Positions 8,641-16,769 of a stretch of DNA of 64,000 bases are shown here, one piece after another (the stretch's first letter is position 1; every line of letters begins with the position of its first letter). Below the pieces are notes generated by a model. The model was not told the origin of the DNA. It made no database searches and worked only from the letters and a program-made list of their open reading frames with translations. Origin of the DNA: Demequina sp. (GTDB taxonomy: Bacteria > Actinomycetota > Actinomycetes > Actinomycetales > Demequinaceae); the NCBI RefSeq assembly GCF_016278775.1, contig NZ_JADQBF010000013.1, positions 62,001 through 126,000 on the forward strand, given 5' to 3'. Made by a program: the position numbers and the translations under genes.

Positions 8641-9888
8641 CTATGCGCAATCGGTAGGGGCGTTCCGGGACGTACGGTCCCCACTCCCCCCGGAGCCATC
8701 GTCATCCAGATTGCCACCGTGCCCATGGGCGGCTGCTTGAGCACGGCCGGCTCGCTTCGCACGGTACAAGGCCCCATCCGCCAACTGGATCGCGCTCTCG
8801 AGAGTCATCCCTTCTACGAGGCTCGCCACGCCGTAGCTGACCGTGGGAAGCTCTCGATCGGGTTCTGCCGTGCTCTCGAACGCCCCGTTGATCGCAACGG
8901 TTGCCGCGAGAGCCGTGTCGACGTCGGCGTCTGCAATGAACAACACGAACTCCTCCCCCCCGAACCGCGCCGCAAGATCGTGCTCCCCCAGCGTCGAACG
9001 CAACGCCTTGGCGAAGGAGGTCAGCACCCGGTCACCATACGGATGCCCGTGCAGGTCGTTGACCGACTTGAAGTGGTCGATGTCCGCCACGATCACCGCG
9101 TGGCCTACCTTCTCTCCCCCACGCGTCTGCATCACCTCGCGAACGTGATCGATGAAGGCGGAGCGATTCATGAGCCCTGTGAGGTCGTCGGTGAGGGCCC
9201 GAATCCGCCAGCCGCGTTGCTCTTCGTAGTGGCTCAGAGCGGTGACCGTGTACGAGACAACCACCAGGAGCAGCAAGACCAAGAAGGTCGTGGTGCGCGG
9301 GCCAACCCATCTGACGTAGAACTCCGCATCGGGACCCACGGCCAGGTACGTCGCGATCCTGACCGCGTAGAACACGGCTGCCAGCGCCGATGCGATGGCC
9401 AGGGAGGCTATCGCAGTGCGTGCCTCTCCGTCGTGCCGCCGATCCACGCGCTGTGCGTTCGCCTGGTAAACAGCGAACAACTCCCTCGCCGCCAGACCGA
9501 GCATGACGCCCATGCCGACCAAGAGGGAGAGCCCTCCGGGCCACGAACCTCCTTCAGGACGCTCCCACCACGTGGCGAGGGCGGACACGCCCGCCACGCC
9601 GATGGGAAGCCACCATCGGGGTGCGAGACCCCGCAGGGAGCGTGCAGCCAGCCATGCGAGCGCTGCGCTCAGCACCGAGACGCCATTGCCCAGCGCGGCC
9701 GCCAGCGTCGATTCGGAGGCTCCGCCCAGGACATAAAGGCCCGTGCCGATGGCGGAGCCCGCGACGACGCCTGCCCACCAACACGCAAAGTGCGAACGTG
9801 TGGCTCGATAGGTCCCAAAGAACACGAGAACAAAGACGCATGCACCCACGGCGGCTTGCGCGGCCCTGAGCGTTTCGATATCCCCCAT
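8641..9888 (-). CDS. Membrane-bound diguanylate cyclase (GGDEF)
   Basis: 415-residue protein that should make cyclic di-GMP from two GTP. Residues 1-215 hold about six to seven hydrophobic segments and act as an integral membrane sensor; residues about 230-395 are the GGDEF domain, beginning DDLTGLMNR, with the metal site in DIDHFK and the active motif GGEEF at 310-314. The inhibitory RxxD site is absent: Gly occupies the arginine position (301), so product inhibition is probably lost. The C-terminal 25 residues are Gly/His/Asp-rich. A TACGCT hexamer ends 6 bases before the ATG, so the transcript is probably leaderless. The gene is divergent from the DEAD helicase and ends 12 bases before the dehydrogenase-like gene. 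Confidence 0.9.
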   Translation of the reverse strand: MGDIETLRAAQAAVGACVFVLVFFGTYRATRSHFACWWAGVVAGSAIGTGLYVLGGASESTLAAALGNGVSVLSAALAWLAARSLRGLAPRWWLPIGVAGVSALATWWERPEGGSWPGGLSLLVGMGVMLGLAARELFAVYQANAQRVDRRHDGEARTAIASLAIASALAAVFYAVRIATYLAVGPDAEFYVRWVGPRTTTFLVLLLLVVVSYTVTALSHYEEQRGWRIRALTDDLTGLMNRSAFIDHVREVMQTRGGEKVGHAVIVADIDHFKSVNDLHGHPYGDRVLTSFAKALRSTLGEHDLAARFGGEEFVLFIADADVDTALAATVAINGAFESTAEPDRELPTVSYGVASLVEGMTLESAIQLADGALYRAKRAGRAQAAAHGHGGNLDDDGSGGSGDRTSRNAPTDCA

Positions 9889-9894
9889 GCTATG

Positions 9895-9900
9895 AGCGTA
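9895..9900 (-). promoter_or_regulatory. -10 hexamer, leaderless start of GGDEF gene
   Basis: TACGCT followed by 6 bases and the ATG at 9888. The spacing places the transcription start at or next to the start codon. Confidence 0.55.
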
Positions 9901-10003
9901 GACCCCTGCTACCCCGCCTTACCAGCGGCTGTGGACGGGCCTGCACGCTGGCGCCGCAACCTCTTGCGAAGGGGACGCGCCCTCCATCATCCCGCAAAGG
10001 GCC

Positions 10004-10009
10004 TACCGT
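10004..10009 (+). promoter_or_regulatory. -10 hexamer, leaderless start of DEAD-box helicase
   Basis: TACCGT, then 6 bases, then the ATG at 10016; no Shine-Dalgarno sequence precedes the ATG. The same hexamer and spacing recur before uvrB. Confidence 0.6.
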
Positions 10010-10015
10010 TGTGTC

Positions 10016-11755
10016 ATGCCTTCGTCTTCCTTGCCGGACACTGCGCCCGATTCTGGCCCCACTTTCTCCGACCTCGGACTCGACTCCGGCGTGCTCAAGT
10101 CCCTCAAGGACGTCGGCTACGAGACTCCATCAGCCATTCAGGCCGCCACCATTCCGCCCCTCCTGGCGGGTCGGGACGTCATCGGGCTCGCCCAAACAGG
10201 CACCGGCAAGACTGCTGCGTTTGCGCTTCCAATTCTGTCGCGACTCGACCACGCCCAGAAGAACCCCCAAGCCCTTGTGCTGGCGCCCACCCGCGAGCTT
10301 GCGCTTCAGGTGTGCGAGGCCTTCGAGAGGTACGCGTCGCACACCAAGGGCGTGCACGTGCTGCCCGTCTATGGCGGCCAGGGATACGGCACCCAGTTGT
10401 CGGCCCTGCGGCGCGGCGTCCACGTGGTGGTCGGCACGCCCGGTCGGATCATGGACCACCTTGAAAAGGGAACTCTCGACCTCTCAGAGCTCAAGTACCT
10501 GGTGCTCGACGAGGCCGACGAGATGCTCAAGATGGGCTTCGCTGAGGACGTGGAGACCATCCTCGCGCAAACTCCCAAGACCAAGCAGGTGGCGCTGTTT
10601 TCCGCGACGATGCCTGCCCAGATCCGCCGCCTGTCCGCGAAGTACCTCAACGATCCTGAAGAGATCACGGTCAAAGAGAAGACGACGACGTCGATCAACC
10701 TCACCCAGCGGTACTTGGTGGTGTCATATCCACAGAAGGTCGATGCCCTGACCCGCATCCTCGAGGTCGAGAACTTCGAGGCGATGATCGTGTTCACACG
10801 CACCAAGAACGAGACGGAGACGCTCGCGGAGAAGCTGCGGGCGCGCGGCTACGCGGCCGCCGCCATCAGCGGCGACGTGGTGCAGGCCCAGCGGGAGCGC
10901 ACCATCAAGCAACTGCGCGACGGCAAGCTCGACATCCTGGTGGCCACCGATGTGGCGGCGCGCGGGCTTGATGTCGACCGCATTAGCCACGTGTTCAACT
11001 TTGACATCCCGATTGACACCGAGTCCTACATCCACCGCGTGGGGCGCACGGGGCGCGCCGGACGTACAGGGGATGCGATCAGTTTCGTCACTCCGCGCGA
11101 ACGCCGCCTGCTCACCTCTATTGAGCGCGCCACTCGCCAGCCGCTGACGCAAATGCACCTTCCCAGCGTGGACGACGTCAACGCCACACGCCTCACCCGA
11201 TTCGACGACCGCATCACAGAGGCGCTCGGGCAGGTGGATCGCATTCAGGCCTTCCGCGACATCGTGGGCCACTATGTCGAGCATCACGACGTTCCAGAGG
11301 CGGACGTTGCGGCCGCGCTGGCAGTGGTCGCCCAAGGCGACACGCCCTTGCTTCTGGACCCCGCCCATGAGGTGCGATCTCCGCACTTCGCTCCTGAGAG
11401 GGACCAGTCCACGCACTCCCGATCTCACGACGCGCCCAAGGGCGAGCGCTTCCGCCGAGAGGCCTCCGGCCCGATGGCGACCTACCGCATCGCCGTAGGC
11501 AAGCGACACAAGGTCGAGCCGCGTCAAATTGTGGGTGCCATCGCCAACGAAGGTGGGCTGAGTCGCGGCGACTTTGGGGCGATCAAGATCCACCCAGACT
11601 TCTCTCTGGTGGAACTCCCTGCGCAACTTCCTCAAGAGACGCTGCGCAAACTCTCGGGCACGCGCATCAGCGGCAAGCTCATCGAGATTCGGCCGGATCA
11701 AGGGCCGATGCAGGGCCGCAGCGCAAAGCCAGCGCGCAAGCCACGCCGGTCGTAG
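10016..11755 (+). CDS. deaD: DEAD-box ATP-dependent RNA helicase with DbpA-type tail
   Basis: 579-residue RNA helicase of the CsdA/DeaD type. Helicase motifs in order: Q motif FSDLGL..GYETPSAIQ, motif I AQTGTGKT, Ia PTRELALQ, Ib TPGR, II DEAD, III SAT, IV IVFTRTK, V VATDVAARGLD and VI HRVGRTGRAGR. Residues about 490-560 (TYRIAVGKRHKVEPRQIVGA) form a DbpA-like RNA-binding domain, followed by a basic end. Likely roles are ribosome assembly and cold-stress RNA remodelling. It appears monocistronic, with a leaderless promoter; it converges with the MFS gene 37 bases downstream. Confidence 0.95.
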   Translation: MPSSSLPDTAPDSGPTFSDLGLDSGVLKSLKDVGYETPSAIQAATIPPLLAGRDVIGLAQTGTGKTAAFALPILSRLDHAQKNPQALVLAPTRELALQVCEAFERYASHTKGVHVLPVYGGQGYGTQLSALRRGVHVVVGTPGRIMDHLEKGTLDLSELKYLVLDEADEMLKMGFAEDVETILAQTPKTKQVALFSATMPAQIRRLSAKYLNDPEEITVKEKTTTSINLTQRYLVVSYPQKVDALTRILEVENFEAMIVFTRTKNETETLAEKLRARGYAAAAISGDVVQAQRERTIKQLRDGKLDILVATDVAARGLDVDRISHVFNFDIPIDTESYIHRVGRTGRAGRTGDAISFVTPRERRLLTSIERATRQPLTQMHLPSVDDVNATRLTRFDDRITEALGQVDRIQAFRDIVGHYVEHHDVPEADVAAALAVVAQGDTPLLLDPAHEVRSPHFAPERDQSTHSRSHDAPKGERFRREASGPMATYRIAVGKRHKVEPRQIVGAIANEGGLSRGDFGAIKIHPDFSLVELPAQLPQETLRKLSGTRISGKLIEIRPDQGPMQGRSAKPARKPRRS

Positions 11756-11792
11756 CCTCGATCCTTGTCGACTCGTCGAACGCGCGCCTGAG

Positions 11793-13028
11793 TCAGGCGG
11801 CTTCCGTGGCGGCGACGGGCGCGGACTGGTCATCCGCGTGCCTGGTGACTGCCCACCCGCCAAGGGCGAAGAGCACGCCAGGCACACACAGCACCAGGCC
11901 AAGCCACGTGGGCGCCACGTAGCCGAGCCCCGCCGAGATCACTGCACCGCCGAGCGCAGCGCCCAAAGAGTTGCCGATGTTGAGAGCGGAGTGGTTGACG
12001 GCTGCGGCAAGCGTCTGACTGTCGCCAGCGACATCCATGAGCCGCGTCTGAATGGCGGGCGCGAGAGCCTGAGCTGATCCGCCAACGAGGAATACCCCGA
12101 TCAGCAGGCCAGCTACGGTGTGCGCCGTGAGCCCCAGGATCGTGAGCGACACCGCCAGCGCGGCAAAGAGCAAGAAGATCGCACGAACGGCCCCGCGGTC
12201 GGCGAGCCGCCCACCGCCCAAGATGCCGATCGTGGTGCCGACGCCCAAGACCATGAGCACTATGGGCACAAAGCCGCTCGACGTGCCTGCCACCTCTGTT
12301 GATAGTGGCGCCACGTAGCTGTAGACAGCGAAGAACCCTCCAAAACCCAGGGAGCCCGTCAGGAGCGCGAACCACACAGCCGGGCGTCGGAACGCGCCCA
12401 GTTCCCGACGAATGGTGGCCTGGGGATCGCCCCCCGTGCGCGGCACGAAGGCCGCGATGGCCAGCGTGGTGAGTCCGAACAACCCCGCCACCACCACGTA
12501 AGCCCAGCGCCAGCCTGCGTGTTGGCCAAGGAAGGTGATGGCGGGCACCCCCACCACACTCGCGATGGTGAGCCCGACCAGCACGGAGGCCACGGCCTGG
12601 CCGCGCTTCTCAGGTCCCATCAGGCGCGCGGCGACGAGTGCAGCCACGCCGAAGAACGCGCCGTGGCCGAGGCCAGACACAAAGCGCGCGGTGACCACCA
12701 GTTCGAACGTCGGCGCCACTGCCGAGGCAATCGAACCCACGGTGAAGCCGAGAGCCAACCCAATGAGGAGAGTCCGGCGGGGGAAGCGCGCGGACGCTGC
12801 GGCGATGGTGGGCGCGCCGACGACGACGCCAATCGCGTAGGCGGTGATGAGCCAGCCCGCCCTCGCGATAGCCGCAGGGGAGTCTGTCGCGTACAGGTCT
12901 GGGAGGAGATCGCTCGCGATTTCTGGCAAGAGTCCCATCGCGATGAATTCGGTGGCACCAATCGAGAAGCCACCTAGGGCGAGGGCAAGAATCGCAAGGC
13001 GCGCGCGGCGCGGTGTGAGTTCAGTCAT
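11793..13028 (-). CDS. MFS transporter, drug-efflux (DHA1) type
   Basis: 411-residue protein with about twelve hydrophobic segments. The N-terminal segment GGFSIGATEFIAMGLLPEIA is characteristic of the AraJ/Cmx/NepI group of DHA1 exporters, and RFPRRTLLIG is the loop between helices 2 and 3. Substrate cannot be predicted; sugar, purine nucleoside or drug efflux are all known in the group. Start taken at ATG 13028 (MTELTPRR), with AAGGA upstream, rather than a longer frame from 13070. It is downstream of the phosphate transporter pair on the same strand, 51 bases apart. Confidence 0.85.
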   Translation of the reverse strand: MTELTPRRARLAILALALGGFSIGATEFIAMGLLPEIASDLLPDLYATDSPAAIARAGWLITAYAIGVVVGAPTIAAASARFPRRTLLIGLALGFTVGSIASAVAPTFELVVTARFVSGLGHGAFFGVAALVAARLMGPEKRGQAVASVLVGLTIASVVGVPAITFLGQHAGWRWAYVVVAGLFGLTTLAIAAFVPRTGGDPQATIRRELGAFRRPAVWFALLTGSLGFGGFFAVYSYVAPLSTEVAGTSSGFVPIVLMVLGVGTTIGILGGGRLADRGAVRAIFLLFAALAVSLTILGLTAHTVAGLLIGVFLVGGSAQALAPAIQTRLMDVAGDSQTLAAAVNHSALNIGNSLGAALGGAVISAGLGYVAPTWLGLVLCVPGVLFALGGWAVTRHADDQSAPVAATEAA

Positions 13029-13079
13029 GGTTCGCAGATCCTTGGTCCGTCCAGGCGCGGTCGCCTCCAACGCCTCCCA

Positions 13080-13316
13080 CTAGTGACCGCCAGAGACGAT
13101 CAGCACGACCCCGACCGCGATAGCGGCCACCACCGCTCCAAAACTGCCCACTGCGATGACGATGTGCGCGGACTGCCTGCGCCCGGCGTCGTCGCGGGAT
13201 CCCGGACCTGCCAACGCGCGCACTCCCACGGCGAACAATGCAGGAAGCCCGGCACCGACGATGAGCCCCACCACGACGACGTTCAGCAACGCACCTACGT
13301 TGATGTACTCAGACAT
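13080..13316 (-). CDS. Small two-helix membrane protein linked to PiT transporter
   Basis: 78 residues with two hydrophobic segments (about 8-33 and 50-75) joined by a charged loop (GPGSRDDAGRRQSAH). It starts 6 bases after the phosphate transporter stop, so it is co-transcribed and probably co-translated with it. I do not recognise a named family; small membrane proteins in this position occur beside actinobacterial Pit genes, and an accessory or regulatory subunit of the transporter is a reasonable inference but not shown by sequence. Confidence 0.7.
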   Translation of the reverse strand: MSEYINVGALLNVVVVGLIVGAGLPALFAVGVRALAGPGSRDDAGRRQSAHIVIAVGSFGAVVAAIAVGVVLIVSGGH

Positions 13317-13322
13317 GCCCGG

Positions 13323-14519
13323 TTACCTCTCTTGAACCTGGGTGGGTTGCGCGGAGTCGAGCAACGCTGGATCGTGCTGAGTCAACGACTCAGCGATTCG
13401 CGACTCGGCGGCACCTTCCCAGTCATCATTCACGTTCAGATGGTTGACCGGCTTCAACTTCGACCACGCCACGATCGCGCCGGACACGACAATCAGCAAT
13501 GCGAGCACCGCGTACGGGCTCGCGACTTGGCTCAACCCGTAGCACACCGCGCCCACAAAGGCGGCGGCCGGTACGGTCACGAGCCACGCAAGGAACATGC
13601 GCCCCGCCACGGACCAACGCACGGAGGCGCCCTGCATTCCCACTCCCGACCCGAGAATCGAGCCGGTGGCCACGTGGGTAGTGGACAGGGAGAAGCCGAA
13701 GTGGCTCGAAAGGAGAATGACTGCGGCGGACGACGTCTCAGCGGCCATTCCTTGCCGCGGCTCCAACTCGACCAGACCCTTGCCGAGCGTGCGAATGACA
13801 CGCCACCCGCCGGTGTAGGTGCCGAGCGCCATGGCCAAAGCACAACTCACGATCACCCACAGCGGAACCGAGGAGTCCTGGGGAACTGTCCCTGACGCGA
13901 TGAGCGCCAACAGAATGATGCCCATCGACTTCTGCGCGTCATTGGTGCCGTGCGCGAGTGACACGAGCGACGCGGAGCCAATCTGTCCCCATCTGAACAT
14001 GCGGTCGTTGTCTGCTTGCGCGACATCCTTGGTGGTGCGGACTACCAACCAGGTGGCGGCCGCGCCAACGCCAATGGCCAACACTGGCGCGAGTAGCGCT
14101 GGGATCATCACCTTCGCGATGAGTCCCGTCCACAACACTCCGGAGGAGCCGATGGCGGCGATCACGGCGCCCACCACCCCGCCCACGAGCGCGTGCGAGG
14201 AACTCGAGGGTATCCCGAGCACCCACGTCACCAGGTTCCAGACGATGCCGCCGACCAAGCCAGCCAAAACGACATCCAGGGTGACGACACCAGAGTCGAC
14301 GATTCCCTTGGCGATGGTGGCGGCAACGCTCAACGACAGGAAGGCCCCCACCATGTTGAGGCAAGCGGAGAGCAGGACGGCTGTGCGCGGCTTGAGAGCC
14401 CGGGTTGCGATGGAGGTTGCCATGGCATTGCCCGTGTCGTGGAAGCCGTTGGTGAAGTCAAAAGCCAATGCGGTCGCCACCACGGCGACAAGCAGGACCG
14501 GTTCGGGCACGACTCCCAT
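13323..14519 (-). CDS. pit: Low-affinity inorganic phosphate transporter (PiT family)
   Basis: 398-residue integral membrane carrier for phosphate, usually as metal-phosphate with proton symport. The duplicated PiT signatures are both visible: [12 protein letters not shown] near the N-terminus and [12 protein letters not shown] in the middle, plus [17 protein letters not shown]. The C-terminal 40 residues are hydrophilic. Start set at ATG 14519 (MGVVPEP); the open frame continues upstream to 14768 but that stretch has no membrane or family similarity and runs into the divergent lipoprotein promoter region. No PhoU-like (DUF47) gene is adjacent; the small membrane gene follows instead. Confidence 0.93.
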   Translation of the reverse strand: MGVVPEPVLLVAVVATALAFDFTNGFHDTGNAMATSIATRALKPRTAVLLSACLNMVGAFLSLSVAATIAKGIVDSGVVTLDVVLAGLVGGIVWNLVTWVLGIPSSSSHALVGGVVGAVIAAIGSSGVLWTGLIAKVMIPALLAPVLAIGVGAAATWLVVRTTKDVAQADNDRMFRWGQIGSASLVSLAHGTNDAQKSMGIILLALIASGTVPQDSSVPLWVIVSCALAMALGTYTGGWRVIRTLGKGLVELEPRQGMAAETSSAAVILLSSHFGFSLSTTHVATGSILGSGVGMQGASVRWSVAGRMFLAWLVTVPAAAFVGAVCYGLSQVASPYAVLALLIVVSGAIVAWSKLKPVNHLNVNDDWEGAAESRIAESLTQHDPALLDSAQPTQVQER

Positions 14520-14647
14520 TGTCGTCCCATCGTCACCCGTGGAGGACCCCGCTAAGGTCCCGGACCCCGCGCGGTGGCAGACCTTCAGCCATCGATACGG
14601 CACAATGAGGACCAAGGTCCCTACGGACCGATGGTTTTGGGGCAGAT

Positions 14648-14673
14648 TCACAGTCCGCGGTCGTCTCACAGTC
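14648..14673. repeat. Direct repeat TCACAGTC in pit/lipoprotein intergenic region
   Basis: The octamer TCACAGTC occurs at 14648-14655 and 14666-14673, 18 bases apart, in the 247-base divergent spacer between pit and the collagen-like lipoprotein. Possible activator or repressor half-sites; no known consensus matched. Confidence 0.3.
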
Positions 14674-14766
14674 GATGCGCCTGGCGCCTCCTTCGGCCAG
14701 CTCGCGCCGTCACTGAGGCAGCCTCGGCCAAGGACAACGACGTCCACACTCTCCATGGAGGAGCAC

Positions 14767-15516
14767 ATGTTACGGACACTGAGGGTTCGGGCCGCGGCAC
14801 TCGCTATTGCGGCGGTGTTGCCACTCGCTGCGTGTTCCCCTGGCCCGGCGGGTGACGCCGGACCCGAGGGGCCCGTCGGCGAGCAGGGCGCCCAAGGCCC
14901 GCAGGGCGAGCAGGGGCCCGAGGGCGAACAGGGTGAACAGGGCCTTCAGGGGCCCGCTGGCCCTGCCGGGCAACGCGGCGCTGACGGTTCTCGAGGAGCC
15001 ACCGGCCCCGCTGGAGCGACCGGCGCAACCGGGCCAGCAGGGCCCGCTGGAGTCGCAGGTCCGCCGGGCGCCCAAGGCGATCCAGGAGCGAGCGACTCAG
15101 CCCTGTTCTTTGCCCTCATGCCCCCGGACAATGCTGCCACCGTCGCCCCCGGCACAGACGTTGACTTCCCCCAAGACGGCCCGTCAACGAGCAGCGTGAC
15201 CACGCGATCCTCCGCTAGCGCTTTCGTGTTGGCGACGCCCGGCGTATACCGCGTGACCTTCAGCGTTTCGGTCGACGAGCCTGGCCAACTCATCCTCACG
15301 CTCGACGGAACGGACCTCACCCATACGGTTGCTGGGCGTGCCACGGGGACGAGTCTGCTCGGCATGACCACGCTGGTGGAGACCACCTCCGCCAACCAGG
15401 TACTCACGGTGCGCAACCCGACGGGAAACTCCACCGCGCTGACAGTCACCCCGATCGCTGGCGGGACACGGCCCGTAGCTGCAACGTTGCTCATCGAACT
15501 GGTGGAGGCAAGCTAG
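14767..15516 (+). CDS. Collagen-like lipoprotein with BclA-type C-terminal head
   Basis: 249-residue secreted lipoprotein. Residues 1-23 are a lipoprotein signal with lipobox LAAC (Cys23 becomes the lipid-anchored N-terminus). Residues 26-109 are 28 uninterrupted Gly-X-Y triplets, rich in GPA, GEQ and GAT, predicted to form a collagen triple helix. Residues 110-249 form a beta-rich domain with features of the BclA/C1q-like trimerising head: [24 protein letters not shown] and [14 protein letters not shown], ending with ATLLIELV. An extracellular trimeric stalk with a globular tip, anchored in the membrane, is expected; adhesion or biofilm is plausible. Start at ATG 14767 with GGAGGAG just upstream. 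DUF1295 gene follows after 10 bases but has its own promoter hexamer. Confidence 0.9.
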   Translation: MLRTLRVRAAALAIAAVLPLAACSPGPAGDAGPEGPVGEQGAQGPQGEQGPEGEQGEQGLQGPAGPAGQRGADGSRGATGPAGATGATGPAGPAGVAGPPGAQGDPGASDSALFFALMPPDNAATVAPGTDVDFPQDGPSTSSVTTRSSASAFVLATPGVYRVTFSVSVDEPGQLILTLDGTDLTHTVAGRATGTSLLGMTTLVETTSANQVLTVRNPTGNSTALTVTPIAGGTRPVAATLLIELVEAS

Positions 15517-15519
15517 TCT
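15514..15519 (+). promoter_or_regulatory. -10 hexamer, leaderless start of DUF1295 gene
   Basis: TAGTCT followed by 7 bases and the ATG at 15527. It overlaps the stop codon of the lipoprotein gene. Confidence 0.5.
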
Positions 15520-15526
15520 CGACTCC

Positions 15527-16324
15527 ATGACGTCGCTCGTGCTCAACCTGTGGATTTGCGGCGGCGTCACCGTCGCCTGCTGGCTCGCCTCGGTCATTGT
15601 CCGCGAGTACTCGTGGGTGGATCGTCTGTGGTCCATCGTTCCCGTGGTGTACGTCTGGGTGTTCGCGGCGCGCGCCGACTCCCTGCGCGCCGTCATGGTG
15701 GCGGTGCTGGTGACCGCGTGGGGCGCACGACTGACGTTCAACTTTGCCCGACGGGGAGGCTACGCGCCAGGCGGCGAGGACTATCGCTGGGGCATCATTC
15801 GATCGCGCATCCCCGGATGGGCGTACGCGCTGTTCAACCTCGTCTTCATCGCGATCTATCAAAACGCGCTCCTGCTCGCCATCACCCTGCCCGTGTGGAC
15901 CGTCTCGCAGAACGACGCGCCGCTCGGCGCGTACGACGTCGTGGCGGCGGGTCTCTTCGTGGCCTTCCTTGTGGGCGAGACGGTGGCCGATCAGCAGCGG
16001 TGGAACTTCTACCGCCGGAACCCCGACGGCGGCGTGTTGCGAACCGGGCTGTTCCGCTACTCTCGCCACCCCAACTACTTCTTCGAGATTGCCCAATGGT
16101 GGGTGGTTTTCGCGTTCGCCGTCATTGCGACCGGCACTCCCCTGCTGTGGACCGGTGTTGGCGCGGTGCTGCTCACGCTGCTGTTCCTTGGCTCGACGGC
16201 ATTCACGGAGTGGATCTCAAAGTCGCGGCATCCGGACTTTGAGGACTACCGACGCGCCACGTCGATGCTCATTCCGTGGCGGCCGCGTCCGGTCCTGCTC
16301 GAGGCGTCTGGCAAGGGCGCCTAG
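15527..16324 (+). CDS. DUF1295 / steroid 5-alpha-reductase-like membrane protein
   Basis: 265-residue polytopic membrane protein, about six hydrophobic segments. The C-terminal half has the family signature of steroid-5-alpha-reductase and isoprenylcysteine methyltransferase relatives: LFRYSRHPNYFFEI followed by the helix pair and FEDYRRAT. Members are usually annotated as NADPH-dependent reductases of lipids, but substrates in bacteria are mostly unknown, so no reaction is assigned. It is probably transcribed from its own leaderless promoter after the lipoprotein gene. Its stop overlaps the stop of the convergent arr gene by two bases. Confidence 0.85.
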   Translation: MTSLVLNLWICGGVTVACWLASVIVREYSWVDRLWSIVPVVYVWVFAARADSLRAVMVAVLVTAWGARLTFNFARRGGYAPGGEDYRWGIIRSRIPGWAYALFNLVFIAIYQNALLLAITLPVWTVSQNDAPLGAYDVVAAGLFVAFLVGETVADQQRWNFYRRNPDGGVLRTGLFRYSRHPNYFFEIAQWWVVFAFAVIATGTPLLWTGVGAVLLTLLFLGSTAFTEWISKSRHPDFEDYRRATSMLIPWRPRPVLLEASGKGA

Positions 16325-16749
16325 TCGTAGATCACGTCCTCGCCTCTGCGCCTCAACTCATCGAGGCCGTCTCGCATGGCCCGCAGTTGCACCGCAGAGT
16401 GCCCCGTCCAGTCCACGAGTTCGCCGATGACCCGCACCGGATCCTTGGTCCGGTACGACAACGTGGGATTGCCTGGAAACCGCTTGTCGGTCACGTTCGG
16501 GTCGTCCTCGAGCTGACCCTGCGGTTCCACCATGTAGATGCGGCCTCTCCCCTCTCCCGCAGCAAGTTCGGCGCCCCACGTCGCGGCGTCGAGGGTCCGG
16601 GTCACGTAGATGTGGTTCGCGATGCGTCCCTCCTCAAAGTTCGAGGCATGCCCAGGCACCAGCGTGTCACCCACGGCAAGATCGGCCTTCGTACCGTGCA
16701 GATAGGCGCCGGACTCGTGTTCCTCGAACGGAACGGGAACCTTGCTCAT
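16321..16749 (-). CDS. arr: Rifamycin ADP-ribosyltransferase
   Basis: 142-residue Arr enzyme, which transfers ADP-ribose from NAD to a hydroxyl of rifamycins and inactivates them. Family marks span the whole protein: YLHGTKADLAVGD (NAD-site histidine), FEEGRIANHIYVT (conserved tyrosine), WGAELAAGEGRGRIY and EDDPNVTDKRFPGNPTLSYR (conserved aspartate), with the usual length. Start chosen at the second Met (16749) because GAGAGG lies 8 bases upstream; ATG 16755 is the alternative. No mobile element, integron or resistance partner is near, so this looks like a chromosomal intrinsic copy as in mycobacteria. Transglutaminase gene lies 20 bases upstream on the same strand and could share the transcript. 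Confidence 0.93.
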   Translation of the reverse strand: MSKVPVPFEEHESGAYLHGTKADLAVGDTLVPGHASNFEEGRIANHIYVTRTLDAATWGAELAAGEGRGRIYMVEPQGQLEDDPNVTDKRFPGNPTLSYRTKDPVRVIGELVDWTGHSAVQLRAMRDGLDELRRRGEDVIYD

Positions 16750-16769
16750 GAACACATCCTCTCGCGCCG

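Noticed and set aside
13819-14766. Long open frame upstream of and in frame with the collagen-like lipoprotein, overlapping pit
   Set aside because: It runs antisense to pit and has no ribosome site; the lipobox signal and GGAGGAG site fix the true start at 14767.
14842-15096. Repetitive G/C-rich tract as a possible CRISPR or minisatellite
   Set aside because: The periodicity is 9 bases and codes for uninterrupted Gly-X-Y triplets; it is protein-coding.
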